Source of the DNA: JBGMEA01 sp963674555 | GTDB lineage: Bacteria > Bacillota > Clostridia > Eubacteriales > Anaerofustaceae | Length of the DNA stretch: 64,000 bases | NCBI GenBank assembly: GCA_963674555.1 | Contig: OY771429.1 | Coordinates: forward strand, 1,426,001-1,490,000 | Direction of reading: 5' to 3' | Notes under the pieces: generated by a model | What the model saw: only the letters and a program-made list of their open reading frames with translations | Database searches by the model: none | Told to the model about the DNA's origin: nothing | Program-made: the position numbers and the translations under genes | Shown here: piece by piece, positions 51,945 to 60,231 of the stretch | How positions within the stretch are numbered: the stretch's first letter is position 1 | Layout: the number at the start of each line of letters is the position of its first letter

Positions 51945-52775
51945 TTACATATTTCCTTCAAATACGGTCGTGAGATATCGGCGCGCGATATCCGAGAGTT
52001 TATAGATCGTCTCGACGCTTGTAGCGTGTTTTGATAACATCTGATAGCGTGGGAAAAAGCGCGCGATATGAAGCGGTATATCTTTATCGACCGAAGCAAG
52101 CCAATTTGCGAGCGCGTGCATTTCTTCTTCTGAGTCATTTTCATCCGGTATGATCAGCGTTGTCACTTCCACATGGCACTCTTTTGACGCTATCTCGATA
52201 CTTCTTTTGACGGTTTCCAATCCGCCGCCGATCGAGCGGTAAAACGCTTCGGTAAATCCTTTTAAGTCGATGTTCATAGCGTCGACAAAGGGCAGTATCT
52301 CTCGCAATGGTTCTTCGTTGACATAACCGTTTGTTACGATAACGATCTGGAGATCTTTTTGTTTTGCGAGTACCGCGCAATCCATCATATATTCAAAGCC
52401 GATAAACGGTTCATTATAAGTGAAAGCAATACCGATATTGCCCATTGGAACGAGTTCTTCGGCTCTGTCGACCAATTCTTCGGGCGTTATATATTGGTAA
52501 TGCGAAGATTCGTCATCCGCCATCGAGATCGTATAATTCTGGCAAAAAGAACAATGCAGATTGCACCCGTAGCTGCCGACCGATAAAATACTGCTGCCTG
52601 CCGAGAAGCGCAATAACGGTTTCTTTTCGATTGGATCGAGCGAAACAGACGTTACTTTTCCGTAATTGTCGCAATGGATCGTATCGTTATGATTGCTTCT
52701 GGCGCGGCATATACCGCTTTGTCCTTTTTCCAATGCGCACGCGTGCGGACATATCCTGCAAGTTACTTTACTCAT
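51945..52775 (-). CDS. amrS: AmmeMemoRadiSam system radical SAM enzyme
   Basis: A 276-residue radical SAM protein of the AmmeMemoRadiSam system. The [4Fe-4S] site is CNLHCSFC in SVGSYGCNLHCSFCQNY. An N-terminal cysteine pair region CRICPHAC...GICRAR is typical of the subgroup, which is related to pyruvate-formate-lyase activases. The substrate is unknown. Its start overlaps the preceding fused Memo/AMMECR1 gene by four bases, so the two act together. Confidence 0.93.
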   Translation of the reverse strand: MSKVTCRICPHACALEKGQSGICRARSNHNDTIHCDNYGKVTSVSLDPIEKKPLLRFSAGSSILSVGSYGCNLHCSFCQNYTISMADDESSHYQYITPEELVDRAEELVPMGNIGIAFTYNEPFIGFEYMMDCAVLAKQKDLQIVIVTNGYVNEEPLREILPFVDAMNIDLKGFTEAFYRSIGGGLETVKRSIEIASKECHVEVTTLIIPDENDSEEEMHALANWLASVDKDIPLHIARFFPRYQMLSKHATSVETIYKLSDIARRYLTTVFEGNM

Positions 52776-54160
52776 TTGTGTCTCACCACCTCAAAGCGTT
52801 CCATCTCGTATACTTCGTGTGGTGCTATATTTGCTTTTTGCAACGCGATCTCAACTTGTTCCTCGGGTGTATCGACGCCTTCCAAATTCGGAAGTAAGAG
52901 ACCCCGTCGCATACCGCGCGATACGATCACACCGTATTTTTTGACATCCAATTCTTCTATGCTTTTAATGGGTTCCGGCTCCCGTAAAATATCGACACTG
53001 TAGACCAATTCGTCCAATTCTTCTTCGGAGACTTGATTGAAGCGTGGGTCGTCTATACCTGCGGCTATCGCATTCCGAATGACTTCTTCGGCGATCGAAT
53101 CTGTCGTCGGGGCGATCGTCCCGATACAACCGCGAAGCTGACCGTGCTTTTTCAGTGAGACGAATACGCCTGCCCGTTTATTTGTCATCTCATCAGGCAA
53201 TCCTCTTGGAACAGCGATTTGTCTACTTGTTTTAACGTAATTCTCCAGGGTTTTGCGCGCAAGGCTCACATACGGATCTTCCGATTTTCTGATATCCGTG
53301 AGTTGCGCTTTTTGCAGTTCTTCGTATGTATCGCCGAATTTTCTGTTGGGATCGTCTCCCGTTATTTCAAATGTCGCAATGGCATATCCGACACCGAACG
53401 GTCCTTCGTAAGAGAGCAGACTCGAACGTACGGATTTCCCGTCCAAAGCGCCTGCCATTTGTATAAATGCGCGCAGTCCGCATTCGGCGGCAGCGTCTGT
53501 AAAACTTTCGTCGAAAGTCAAGAATCGCATGAAATCGCCTGTCGCCATAGCTTCGGTAACTTCTTTGTCAAATTGCGGTCCTTCTTCCACATAACCGTAA
53601 GGACCCGTGTCAACGAGTTTATGGGAAAGATCGCCGCTTGCGATAATGACGATATCGCGACCTAACACATTTGCAGTCTCCGTGATCAACTCGCCGAATC
53701 TGTATTGTGTCAGCGGCGGCAGACCCGATATGGCAATGCGTACGATATCGTATTTTTTATCCGTGTAGCGATCTACGAAATACAACGGGATCATGACACC
53801 GTGGTCAAGAACTTTGTTGCGTTCGCCGAGCGTGCCCGCGGGGATATTCGCTTCGGCTGACCGCCTTGTCAATTCGCTTACGAAATCCGTGTCATAGCTC
53901 TTTTCTATTCCGACATTCGGAGCCCCGTATAAACCAAAATCACCCCGTGCTCCGCTACCCGGCGAAATATGGATATAATCGCCGTACATGATCGAATGAG
54001 GTGATATGATGATAATCGTCTGTGGTTCGATCGCAGCAATTTCGCGACCGACCTTTTCATAAGCGTCGACCGTTTTTCTTATCATGAGTTCCTGTCCGTT
54101 CCCAACGGCAGGGATGATCAAAGGCGGGTGCGGAACGATAAAGCATCCTTTCAAAGACAT
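52772..54160 (-). CDS. AmmeMemoRadiSam fused proteins B and A (Memo-AMMECR1)
   Basis: A 462-residue fusion. Residues about 1-265 are a Memo-like (LigB-related) domain with HPPLIIPAVG, ISPHSIMYGDY, HGVMIPLYFV and SGDLSHKL, probably a metal-binding site. Residues about 285-460 are an AMMECR1 domain, with RAGVFVSLKKHGQLRGCIGTI as its hallmark. Together with the overlapping radical SAM gene this gives a complete AmmeMemoRadiSam set in two genes. The biological reaction remains unresolved in the literature I know. Confidence 0.93.
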   Translation of the reverse strand: MSLKGCFIVPHPPLIIPAVGNGQELMIRKTVDAYEKVGREIAAIEPQTIIIISPHSIMYGDYIHISPGSGARGDFGLYGAPNVGIEKSYDTDFVSELTRRSAEANIPAGTLGERNKVLDHGVMIPLYFVDRYTDKKYDIVRIAISGLPPLTQYRFGELITETANVLGRDIVIIASGDLSHKLVDTGPYGYVEEGPQFDKEVTEAMATGDFMRFLTFDESFTDAAAECGLRAFIQMAGALDGKSVRSSLLSYEGPFGVGYAIATFEITGDDPNRKFGDTYEELQKAQLTDIRKSEDPYVSLARKTLENYVKTSRQIAVPRGLPDEMTNKRAGVFVSLKKHGQLRGCIGTIAPTTDSIAEEVIRNAIAAGIDDPRFNQVSEEELDELVYSVDILREPEPIKSIEELDVKKYGVIVSRGMRRGLLLPNLEGVDTPEEQVEIALQKANIAPHEVYEMERFEVVRHK

Positions 54161-54229
54161 ACTATCACTTCCTTACGCTTTTTTTTCATTATAACACTTT
54201 TTGATACAGTTGATATAGAATCAATTATT

Positions 54230-54259
54230 AAAAAAGACACCGCTTGTGCCGTGTCTTCG
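54230..54259 (-). terminator. Terminator after the GNAT gene
   Basis: Minus-strand stem AAGACAC / GTGTCTT with T-run, 35 bases past the stop codon. Confidence 0.65.
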
Positions 54260-54292
54260 CTTTCTTACTATCCGCCATCCTGTCAAAAGTCA

Positions 54293-54724
54293 TCAGAGTT
54301 TCTTTTTATAACCTTTATGTGTATCGTGTGAAAAGCCGTTGTTTTCGTAAAATCCGACGGCATCTTCTCTGTCGGCTTCCGTGACTAAGATCATCTGTGT
54401 GCAGTTGCGCTTTTTGGCGCGCGATTCGAGTTCTTCAAGCAGCAGTTTACCGACACCGTTTCTGCGCGCGTTTTGATCTACGATCATATTTTCGATGACC
54501 AAAAAAGGCTTGCAATCTCCGTAAAGTTCGTTGCAAATAACACCCATGACCGAACCGATCAGTTCGTCATCGTCCGTTGCGACCAATAAGATATGGGAGC
54601 TGTTTTTTGTGATCTCGTCAAATTGCGCTTGCATATTTAAAAGGGAAGAAGTCTCTCCCCAAAATTGACTGTATAGTGCGTTTAATCTTTCCAGATCCTT
54701 ACGCTGCATGTCTCTTATCTGCAT
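54293..54724 (-). CDS. GNAT family acetyltransferase
   Basis: A 143-residue acetyltransferase of the usual GNAT length. The acetyl-CoA site is DQNARRNGVGKLLLEELE, and GFYENNGFSHDTHKGYKKKL closes the fold. The acceptor substrate is unknown. It lies 22 bases downstream of the HAD gene on the same strand. Confidence 0.9.
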   Translation of the reverse strand: MQIRDMQRKDLERLNALYSQFWGETSSLLNMQAQFDEITKNSSHILLVATDDDELIGSVMGVICNELYGDCKPFLVIENMIVDQNARRNGVGKLLLEELESRAKKRNCTQMILVTEADREDAVGFYENNGFSHDTHKGYKKKL

Positions 54725-54746
54725 AGCTGTCTTCCTATAACTTAAC

Positions 54747-55691
54747 TTAATTGTTTAAATGTTTCGGCGGAACGGACGCGCTTTTACGCACCGCTTCCGA
54801 TTGTCTTTCAAAGATCATATTCGCGATCTTATCGGTTTGTTTCAAAAGCCAGTCCGAGGCTTCCGTATCCTGTGAATAATCCGCTTGCGCGAACATATCG
54901 ATCCGTCCGTCTTCCCGAAGCGTATCGACTTGCGCCAAAGCTTGATCGTCTCCCTTCGGATAGATGGCGAATGTTTTGCCGCCCCTTTCCTGCAAAAGAG
55001 AAAATACGGGCACATCGCTCGGTCCGTCGGCGATATAGATCATATATTCAAACGGGACGCGTCGGTCTTTTTCGTCGATCTTACTGTTTACGTCGATATC
55101 GGAAAAGCGATTGCTTCCTTTATTGATCTCATAGACGGCGCGTGTCTTGGTGGTATTATCGATGAAATAAGCGATCTGCGAGATCTGCTTTTGCTCCGAT
55201 CTGTCAACTCGGACTTCGTTCAATTCGGACGCGATGGGTGTTTCGATGAATTCACATCCCCATATCCCGTCCACATGGTCACTTACGGCGGAACCGCGGA
55301 TCATAGCGGACAACCCTGTACTGACAATATAATGTTCCACATGGATACCGAATTTGCGGTAAGTTTCACTGGACGCGATATGATCTCTCATCCTATCGAA
55401 GATATCGGGTACGCCCGGGTAAAATTCCAGTTCTTTACCGAGCGTGCTGAGTACGTCATTGTTAAGCCCCGCGAATATCCCTTGCTCCGCACAGGTTATA
55501 AAGTGATTCAAATAGATCGTATCTTTATTGATCTGTATGCCTTGCGCTTCGTATAGTGTTTTAAGCGCGTTCACTTCTTTCCAGAAAGCGTCGCTGTCGA
55601 CACCGTATTTACGAAAGATCGGTTCTTGCATATAGCCTTTTATCAGCGTTTTGTCGAAGTCCCAGATGACGGCGATCGTGTTTTGTTCCAA
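54747..55691 (-). CDS. HAD-superfamily hydrolase with large cap
   Basis: A 314-residue HAD-like phosphohydrolase. Motif I IWDFDKTL and motif IV IADGPSDVPVFSLL are clear, and the region between forms an unusually long cap (about 190 residues). The TTG start at 55691 is supported by GAGGG 7 bases upstream. The ATG at 55715 would lie at or before the predicted transcription start (TATAAT on minus near 55730) and has no ribosome site. Substrate unknown. Confidence 0.82.
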   Translation of the reverse strand: MEQNTIAVIWDFDKTLIKGYMQEPIFRKYGVDSDAFWKEVNALKTLYEAQGIQINKDTIYLNHFITCAEQGIFAGLNNDVLSTLGKELEFYPGVPDIFDRMRDHIASSETYRKFGIHVEHYIVSTGLSAMIRGSAVSDHVDGIWGCEFIETPIASELNEVRVDRSEQKQISQIAYFIDNTTKTRAVYEINKGSNRFSDIDVNSKIDEKDRRVPFEYMIYIADGPSDVPVFSLLQERGGKTFAIYPKGDDQALAQVDTLREDGRIDMFAQADYSQDTEASDWLLKQTDKIANMIFERQSEAVRKSASVPPKHLNN

Positions 55692-55792
55692 ATCACTGCC
55701 CTCGCTTTCAAACATCTTGGCTGTATTATAGCATTTTTTGGTATATGCGCACAATCGATAAGTGTGTATCAATAAGGTAAATGTTTTGCATT

Positions 55793-56959
55793 TTAACTTA
55801 ATTCAGTACGTTTGCGGAATAAAAGCTTGATCAAAACAGCGGAAATGATACCGACCGCGCCTCCGAAATAAAACGGAGCGTTTGAGCCGAACGAAGTCCA
55901 AAGAACACCTGCGATGATCGAGGAGAATAATAACCCGACTCCTTGTAGTGTGCCGTATAAACCGAGCACTGTGCCTTTGAAGTTTTCAGGCGCGTTTTCG
56001 GAAATGAACGCACGCTCCGCCCCGCTGATAAAAGCCGAGTAAGCACCATATAATACAAACAAGACCACTATACCAATCTGCGATGTCCAAAGAGCAAAGC
56101 CGAAATACACAAAGCCGTAAAGTACATAACCGGGCACAAGGATCTTGCTTCTGCCGAATTTATCCGAGAGTTTGCCTGCGGGAATCGCAAGGACAGATGT
56201 GGAAATATTAAATAGCAGATATACTAAAATGACCTGAGTTGCGGAAAATCCGCGGTCGCTTGCTTTTAATAAAAGGAATGCGTTGGATGAATTGCCGAGG
56301 CAAAAGAAGAAGATAACACCGAGGTAGTATTTTAATCTATCGTTTAATTGTAAGTGCTTAAATGTAAATTTCGCTGGTTTGGCGACAGCGCATTTTTCCT
56401 CGCGGATAAACGGGATGATCAAAATACCGATCGCTGCGGGTATCATCGAAAAGATAAAAGCTTTTTGATATCCGAACGCGGTAGCCAAAAAAAGATAAGC
56501 AAGAAGCGCGCCCAATGCCGAGCCTGCCATATCAAGCATTTTATGAACCCCGAATGAACCGCCGAGCGTATCCGCATCACAAGATTGCGCCACGAGCGCA
56601 TCCCTGGGCGCTGTGCGGATGCCTTTGCCCACGCGATCGATCCAGCGTGCTACCAAGACCCCGAACCATGAAGTCGAGATCAATAACAACAGTTTATAGA
56701 TAACGGAAGCCGAATAACCGACAAATGCCAGTCTCTTTTTGTTTTGATAAACATCTCCGACGTAACCGCTGAAGACTTTCAATAAAGAAGCGACACTTTC
56801 CGCAATGCCTTCAATGACACCGACGATCGCTGGTGTCGCGCCTAATACGCTTGTCAAATATAAAGGTATCAGCGGATAGACCATCTCTGTGCTCATATCC
56901 ACAAAGAAACTGACGAGACCGATGATGACGATGTTGGAAAGCATTCTTTTTTTGTCCAT
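55793..56959 (-). CDS. MFS transporter
   Basis: A 388-residue, 12-helix major facilitator. The opening SFFVDMSTEMVYPLIPLYL and the loop GYVGDVYQNKK, with ARWIDRVGKGIRTAPRDALV after it, are typical of a subgroup of uncharacterised MFS exporters. GKLSDKFGRSK marks the second half's conserved loop. The substrate cannot be named. GGAG stands before the ATG. Confidence 0.9.
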   Translation of the reverse strand: MDKKRMLSNIVIIGLVSFFVDMSTEMVYPLIPLYLTSVLGATPAIVGVIEGIAESVASLLKVFSGYVGDVYQNKKRLAFVGYSASVIYKLLLLISTSWFGVLVARWIDRVGKGIRTAPRDALVAQSCDADTLGGSFGVHKMLDMAGSALGALLAYLFLATAFGYQKAFIFSMIPAAIGILIIPFIREEKCAVAKPAKFTFKHLQLNDRLKYYLGVIFFFCLGNSSNAFLLLKASDRGFSATQVILVYLLFNISTSVLAIPAGKLSDKFGRSKILVPGYVLYGFVYFGFALWTSQIGIVVLFVLYGAYSAFISGAERAFISENAPENFKGTVLGLYGTLQGVGLLFSSIIAGVLWTSFGSNAPFYFGGAVGIISAVLIKLLFRKRTELS

Positions 56960-57122
56960 ATGTGTTACTCCTTGTTAGGGCACCATTATAATCCCACGAG
57001 TTATGTAATGCAATATATTACTGTTTTCAATTGGAAATAGGTTACAATAATTTATCATTTTTTAATGTAAAATCTTCATAAACTATGGTATAATTAAAGA
57101 AACGCTTTAGGGGTAAAGAAAC

Positions 57123-57503
57123 ATGAAAAAGCGTATCGATAAGCACATTGATAGGCGCGGGGATTCCGAAGTCGCGGTGATCGAAAGCAGCGATGTGATC
57201 GTTAAGGACGCATCGTCCGTAGCCGACTTAATGGCACAGGTTCGGGACGACGGAGACTTCGACAAACTTTTGATACGAAAAGAATACATAGACGACAATT
57301 TCTTCGACTTTAAAACACGCATAGCCGGTAAGGTATTACAGCGGTTTATGCGGTATCACGTAAGGATAGCCATCGTCGGAGATTTTGATAATTGTCCGAC
57401 CAAAGGTTTAAAAGGCTTTATAAGAGAATGTAACAGAGGAGAGCGATTCTTCTTTTTAGAGGACGAAAAAAGCGCACTTGACACACTGCACAAATATGCT
57501 TGA
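57123..57503 (+). CDS. DUF4180 family protein
   Basis: A 126-residue protein of the DUF4180 family: IESSDVIVKDASSVADLMAQV, LLIRKEYIDDNFFDFKTRIAGKVLQRF and RIAIVGDFDN. The role is unknown. TTAGGGG precedes the ATG and a TATAAT box lies near 57089. A terminator overlaps its last codons. Confidence 0.88.
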   Translation: MKKRIDKHIDRRGDSEVAVIESSDVIVKDASSVADLMAQVRDDGDFDKLLIRKEYIDDNFFDFKTRIAGKVLQRFMRYHVRIAIVGDFDNCPTKGLKGFIRECNRGERFFFLEDEKSALDTLHKYA

Positions 57504-57527
57504 TAGGATTTGTGCAGTTTTTTTATT
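57485..57527 (+). terminator. Terminator overlapping the DUF4180 gene end
   Basis: Stem ACTGCACAAAT / ATTTGTGCAGT (11 bp, 12-base loop) followed by seven T; the left arm is coding. Confidence 0.8.
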
Positions 57528-57555
57528 TCAAAACACGCAATACTGAAAGGCAACG

Positions 57556-58074
57556 ATGGAATTTACTTTAAGAGATTGGAATGAAAACGACGCTGAGAGC
57601 GTCGCGAAATACGCAAACAACCCGAAGATCGCCGCGAATTTAAGAAACGGGTTTCCGAGCCCGTATACGTTGGAAGCGGCGCAGGCTTATATAGCAGGTT
57701 GTATAGACGAAGACAGAACAAAACGCTGCAGTTTCGCGATCGATGTTGACGGTGAAGCCGTCGGTAGCATCGGCGTTTTTTTAGGAGACGATGTATATTG
57801 CAAGACGGCGGAAGTGGGCTATTGGTTGGGCGAACCGTTTTGGGGCAAGGGCATTATGTCGGAAGCGGTGAGGCGCATTTGCAAGTATGCTTTTGAGACC
57901 TACGATATCGTACGTATTTATGCCGAGCCGTACGCGTACAACACCGCTTCGCGCACTGTACTTGAAAACGCGGGTTTTGAACTGGAAAGTATTTTAAAGC
58001 AAAATGTTTTTAAAAACGGCGTGATCCATGATTCGTGCATGTATGCGTTGTTGCGCGACAGTGAAGAGCGATAA
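57556..58074 (+). CDS. RimJ/RimL-type GNAT acetyltransferase
   Basis: A 172-residue acetyltransferase of the ribosomal-protein N-acetyltransferase-like group. FTLRDWNENDAESVAKYANN opens the family; the acetyl-CoA binding region is YWLGEPFWGKGIMSEAVRRI; NTASRTVLENAGFELESILK follows. It may modify a protein N-terminus, amino acid or drug. AAAGGCAACG lies before the ATG. Confidence 0.9.
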   Translation: MEFTLRDWNENDAESVAKYANNPKIAANLRNGFPSPYTLEAAQAYIAGCIDEDRTKRCSFAIDVDGEAVGSIGVFLGDDVYCKTAEVGYWLGEPFWGKGIMSEAVRRICKYAFETYDIVRIYAEPYAYNTASRTVLENAGFELESILKQNVFKNGVIHDSCMYALLRDSEER

Positions 58075-58089
58075 CCTAACGATTTAGAC

Positions 58090-58118
58090 AAAGACGTCGT
58101 ATAAACGGCGTTTTTTTG
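58090..58118 (+). terminator. Terminator after the GNAT gene
   Basis: Stem ACGTCGT / ACGGCGT (one G-U pair) with an AUAA loop and seven T. Confidence 0.7.
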
Positions 58119-58145
58119 TTGTGATTATCCGCTGATATTGTATAA
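58118..58145. repeat. 28-bp direct repeat, left copy
   Basis: Identical to 60363-60390. It begins GTTGTGATTATCC and ends GTATAA, directly behind a terminator T-run, as does the right copy. The two copies enclose the AT-rich RelA/SpoT cassette. Confidence 0.92.
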
Positions 58146-58227
58146 GAAGAATACGATATTTACTCCTTATTAATTTACATATTTTACATATATTGATTTA
58201 TGTACATAATTGATATTACTTAATATA

Positions 58228-58256
58228 TTGACAAAATTTACATTTTGTAGTATACT
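58228..58256 (+). promoter_or_regulatory. Promoter with palindromic operator
   Basis: TTGACA (58228-58233), 17 bases, TATACT (58251-58256). The spacer holds the perfect dyad ACAAAAT-TTAC-ATTTTGT (58231-58248), a likely repressor site overlapping the -35 box. Confidence 0.75.
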
Positions 58257-58299
58257 TATATTATGTTATTTAGGCAAATTTCGAAAGGCGTGTATTGAA

Positions 58300-58533
58300 A
58301 TGAATTCCAAAGAATTTTCAAATATAATTAAAAGTCTTATTGATAGATATTGGGCTTTAGAATTGTCAAAAGAGGAGACGGCTAAAAAAATTAATGAGCT
58401 TTTAGCAGATCCTACAAATCGTATTAAAGTTTTCCGTGGGGATCAGATGACAGCTGTTTTCAAAAGAGTGCTAGGACTTAGACGGCTTGAAGTTTTCAAT
58501 CAAATGTATCAGCAATTCAAGAAAAATAATTGA
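58300..58533 (+). CDS. TIGR04540-like small protein
   Basis: A 77-residue protein. The pattern IDRYWALELSKEETAKKI, then NRIKVFRGDQMTAVFKRVLGLRRLEVFNQM, matches TIGR04540, a small family often found near phage and defence genes. It looks like a small DNA-binding or adaptor protein, so it could act at the palindrome in its own promoter (inference). AT-rich. The ATG at 58300 follows AAAGG; upstream in-frame ATGs lie before the promoter or lack a site. Confidence 0.75.
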   Translation: MNSKEFSNIIKSLIDRYWALELSKEETAKKINELLADPTNRIKVFRGDQMTAVFKRVLGLRRLEVFNQMYQQFKKNN

Positions 58534-58559
58534 CATTGTAAATATTTATATATTATAAT
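58530..58559 (+). promoter_or_regulatory. Second promoter inside the cassette
   Basis: TTGACA (58530-58535), 18 bases, TATAAT (58554-58559). It overlaps the stop codon of the TIGR04540 gene. The 10-bp dyad TAAATATTTA (58539-58548) sits in the spacer. Confidence 0.7.
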
Positions 58560-58593
58560 GTTAAAATGTATTGTGATGAATGGGGTGGATCAT

Positions 58594-58782
58594 ATGGAAA
58601 AAATTAATATTCAGGGTACCAAAGAAGAATTGCGTAAACGACTTGAAAGTGGATATTTTGAAAAAGTTCGTTCAAAGAATACAGAAGGAATTTATTCTGA
58701 AGAAAAAGAAGCAAGAGATACTGCTGCTGTTAAGGACTTCGTTAATACCGATTATTTTGACTACATTAAAAAAATGAAGTGA
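58594..58782 (+). CDS. Small charged protein, antitoxin-like by position
   Basis: A 62-residue, highly charged protein, not recognised (MEKINIQGTKEELRKRLESG...). Size, charge and position right after a palindromic promoter and before the synthetase genes suggest an antitoxin or regulator; this is inference. GGGGTGG lies before the ATG. The next gene starts 9 bases downstream. Confidence 0.6.
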   Translation: MEKINIQGTKEELRKRLESGYFEKVRSKNTEGIYSEEKEARDTAAVKDFVNTDYFDYIKKMK

Positions 58783-58791
58783 GAAATCAGT

Positions 58792-59322
58792 ATGTCTGAA
58801 AATAAAAGAAACGATTCTTTAGATAAATATAAAGATGCGATATTGCAAAGATACGATCATTTAACGGAGCAAATCAAAGTTATTCTTGAAAAATTGGAAA
58901 TAACTAATAGTGTCTGTATTAATACAGATTTATTGCAATTATCCGTTTGTGATTATTTTGAAGATATTGATCGGTTAAAAGATTTTCATGATATTGATCG
59001 GGCAAATGTAAATAAAATTTATAGTTATGGTATCTTCTGGATGCTTAGACGTAGTCCAATTCAGATAATTGATCCTTCATTGGGACAAGAGTACACCTAT
59101 ATTAATGAAAAAGTATGTGTAGCGATAATATTTTCAAAAATGATTGTAGAGATAGGTGTTGCAGCTAAAAAAGATGAACAAACAAGGAAAAGGATAGAGA
59201 ATTTTATAGAGTTGTTATATTATAACTTTAGATATAGAACGTATACGCAGCAATCGCTAGAATTGATGGTTGAGGCTTTTTTTTGTGGATGTTGTTCTTT
59301 TGAATCACAAGGGGATTTATAA
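58792..59322 (+). CDS. Hypothetical protein preceding RelA/SpoT gene
   Basis: A 176-residue, mostly helical protein without a recognised family. Segments such as YSYGIFWMLRRSPIQII and YINEKVCVAIIFSKMI suggest a compact helical bundle. Its stop and the start of the RelA/SpoT gene share one base (TAATG), which indicates tight translational coupling and probably a physical partnership with the synthetase, for example as neutraliser or trigger sensor. AT-rich like the whole cassette. Confidence 0.7.
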   Translation: MSENKRNDSLDKYKDAILQRYDHLTEQIKVILEKLEITNSVCINTDLLQLSVCDYFEDIDRLKDFHDIDRANVNKIYSYGIFWMLRRSPIQIIDPSLGQEYTYINEKVCVAIIFSKMIVEIGVAAKKDEQTRKRIENFIELLYYNFRYRTYTQQSLELMVEAFFCGCCSFESQGDL

Positions 59323-60176
59323 TGGCGAAATTTGAACGAATGAATTTTAAGGAAATAGAAGCGAATAAAGATGAATTTCTGCGCAGATATAATTTAGCTT
59401 CTGACTTTGAACGGTCAGAATGCAAATGGGATGAATTGATGTTCATTGCTGAGGATTTTAATAAAAGACGTCAGAATTATGCGACTGCTGTTCAGAAATA
59501 TCTTATGGAAATTGCTGAGTTTGAAAGCGTACATTCATATAGACATCGCATTAAAGATATTGATAGTTTGATCAAGAAAGTAATCACAAAGGCGTGTAAA
59601 GGGAATAACTTTGGACCTATTAATGTTGATAATTATCGTGTAAGAGTTACCGATTTAATAGGCATACGTATTTTGTATGTCTTTAAAAGTGATTATTATG
59701 CAGTACATCAGCAAATATGGGATAAATATGAACACCAGATGAAAGAAACTATTCAAATAAAACTTAGATCTGGTGATGATATAACGATGTTCGATAAAAT
59801 TCCAGAACATAGAAGAAAAATTGAAGAAGATGAAAGTTATCGTTCCATACATTATATAATGTCAATTAACGAACAAGACTCAAAAGATGCACGTTTAGAG
59901 ATTCAAACCCGAACTGTTTTTGAAGAAGGGTGGAGCGAAATTAATCATAAGCTTGTGTATAAAAATAAAGATGTTGCGGGTCGTTTTTTACTATCTCAAG
60001 CATCTACAATACTAAGTGCTCTTGTTGGTAATTGCGATACATTAGGAGAACTAATGAAGGATATACATAATGATTATTTGGAAAGAATGGCACAAGTAAC
60101 GCAAAATATAAGTGACAAAAAACCAGATGAAATTTTACAGGAAGTGTTGGCAGATTTTTTAAAAAATAAGATATAA
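59322..60176 (+). CDS. RelA/SpoT-domain nucleotide synthetase
   Basis: A 284-residue protein with an alarmone-synthetase (RelA_SpoT) domain and no HD hydrolase, TGS or ACT domain. Catalytic elements look intact: HSYRHRIKDIDSLIKK, VRVTDLIGIRILYVF (Asp about 110), ESYRSIHYIM (about 172) and LEIQTRTVFEEGWSEINHKLVYK (Glu about 192). An N-terminal helical extension of about 80 residues precedes the domain and a short helical tail follows. It may make (p)ppGpp-type alarmones or act as a toxSAS-type toxin that makes (pp)pApp or modifies tRNA; context favours the latter. Sequence alone cannot decide. Confidence 0.9.
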   Translation: MAKFERMNFKEIEANKDEFLRRYNLASDFERSECKWDELMFIAEDFNKRRQNYATAVQKYLMEIAEFESVHSYRHRIKDIDSLIKKVITKACKGNNFGPINVDNYRVRVTDLIGIRILYVFKSDYYAVHQQIWDKYEHQMKETIQIKLRSGDDITMFDKIPEHRRKIEEDESYRSIHYIMSINEQDSKDARLEIQTRTVFEEGWSEINHKLVYKNKDVAGRFLLSQASTILSALVGNCDTLGELMKDIHNDYLERMAQVTQNISDKKPDEILQEVLADFLKNKI

Positions 60177-60180
60177 GCTG

Positions 60181-60231
60181 TAATCAATTATCTCATACGT
60201 GTATATTTTGAGATAATTGATTTGTTTTTGA
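60181..60231 (+). terminator. Terminator of the RelA/SpoT cassette
   Basis: Perfect 12-13-bp stem AATCAATTATCTC / GAGATAATTGATT followed by a T-rich tail. Confidence 0.8.
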
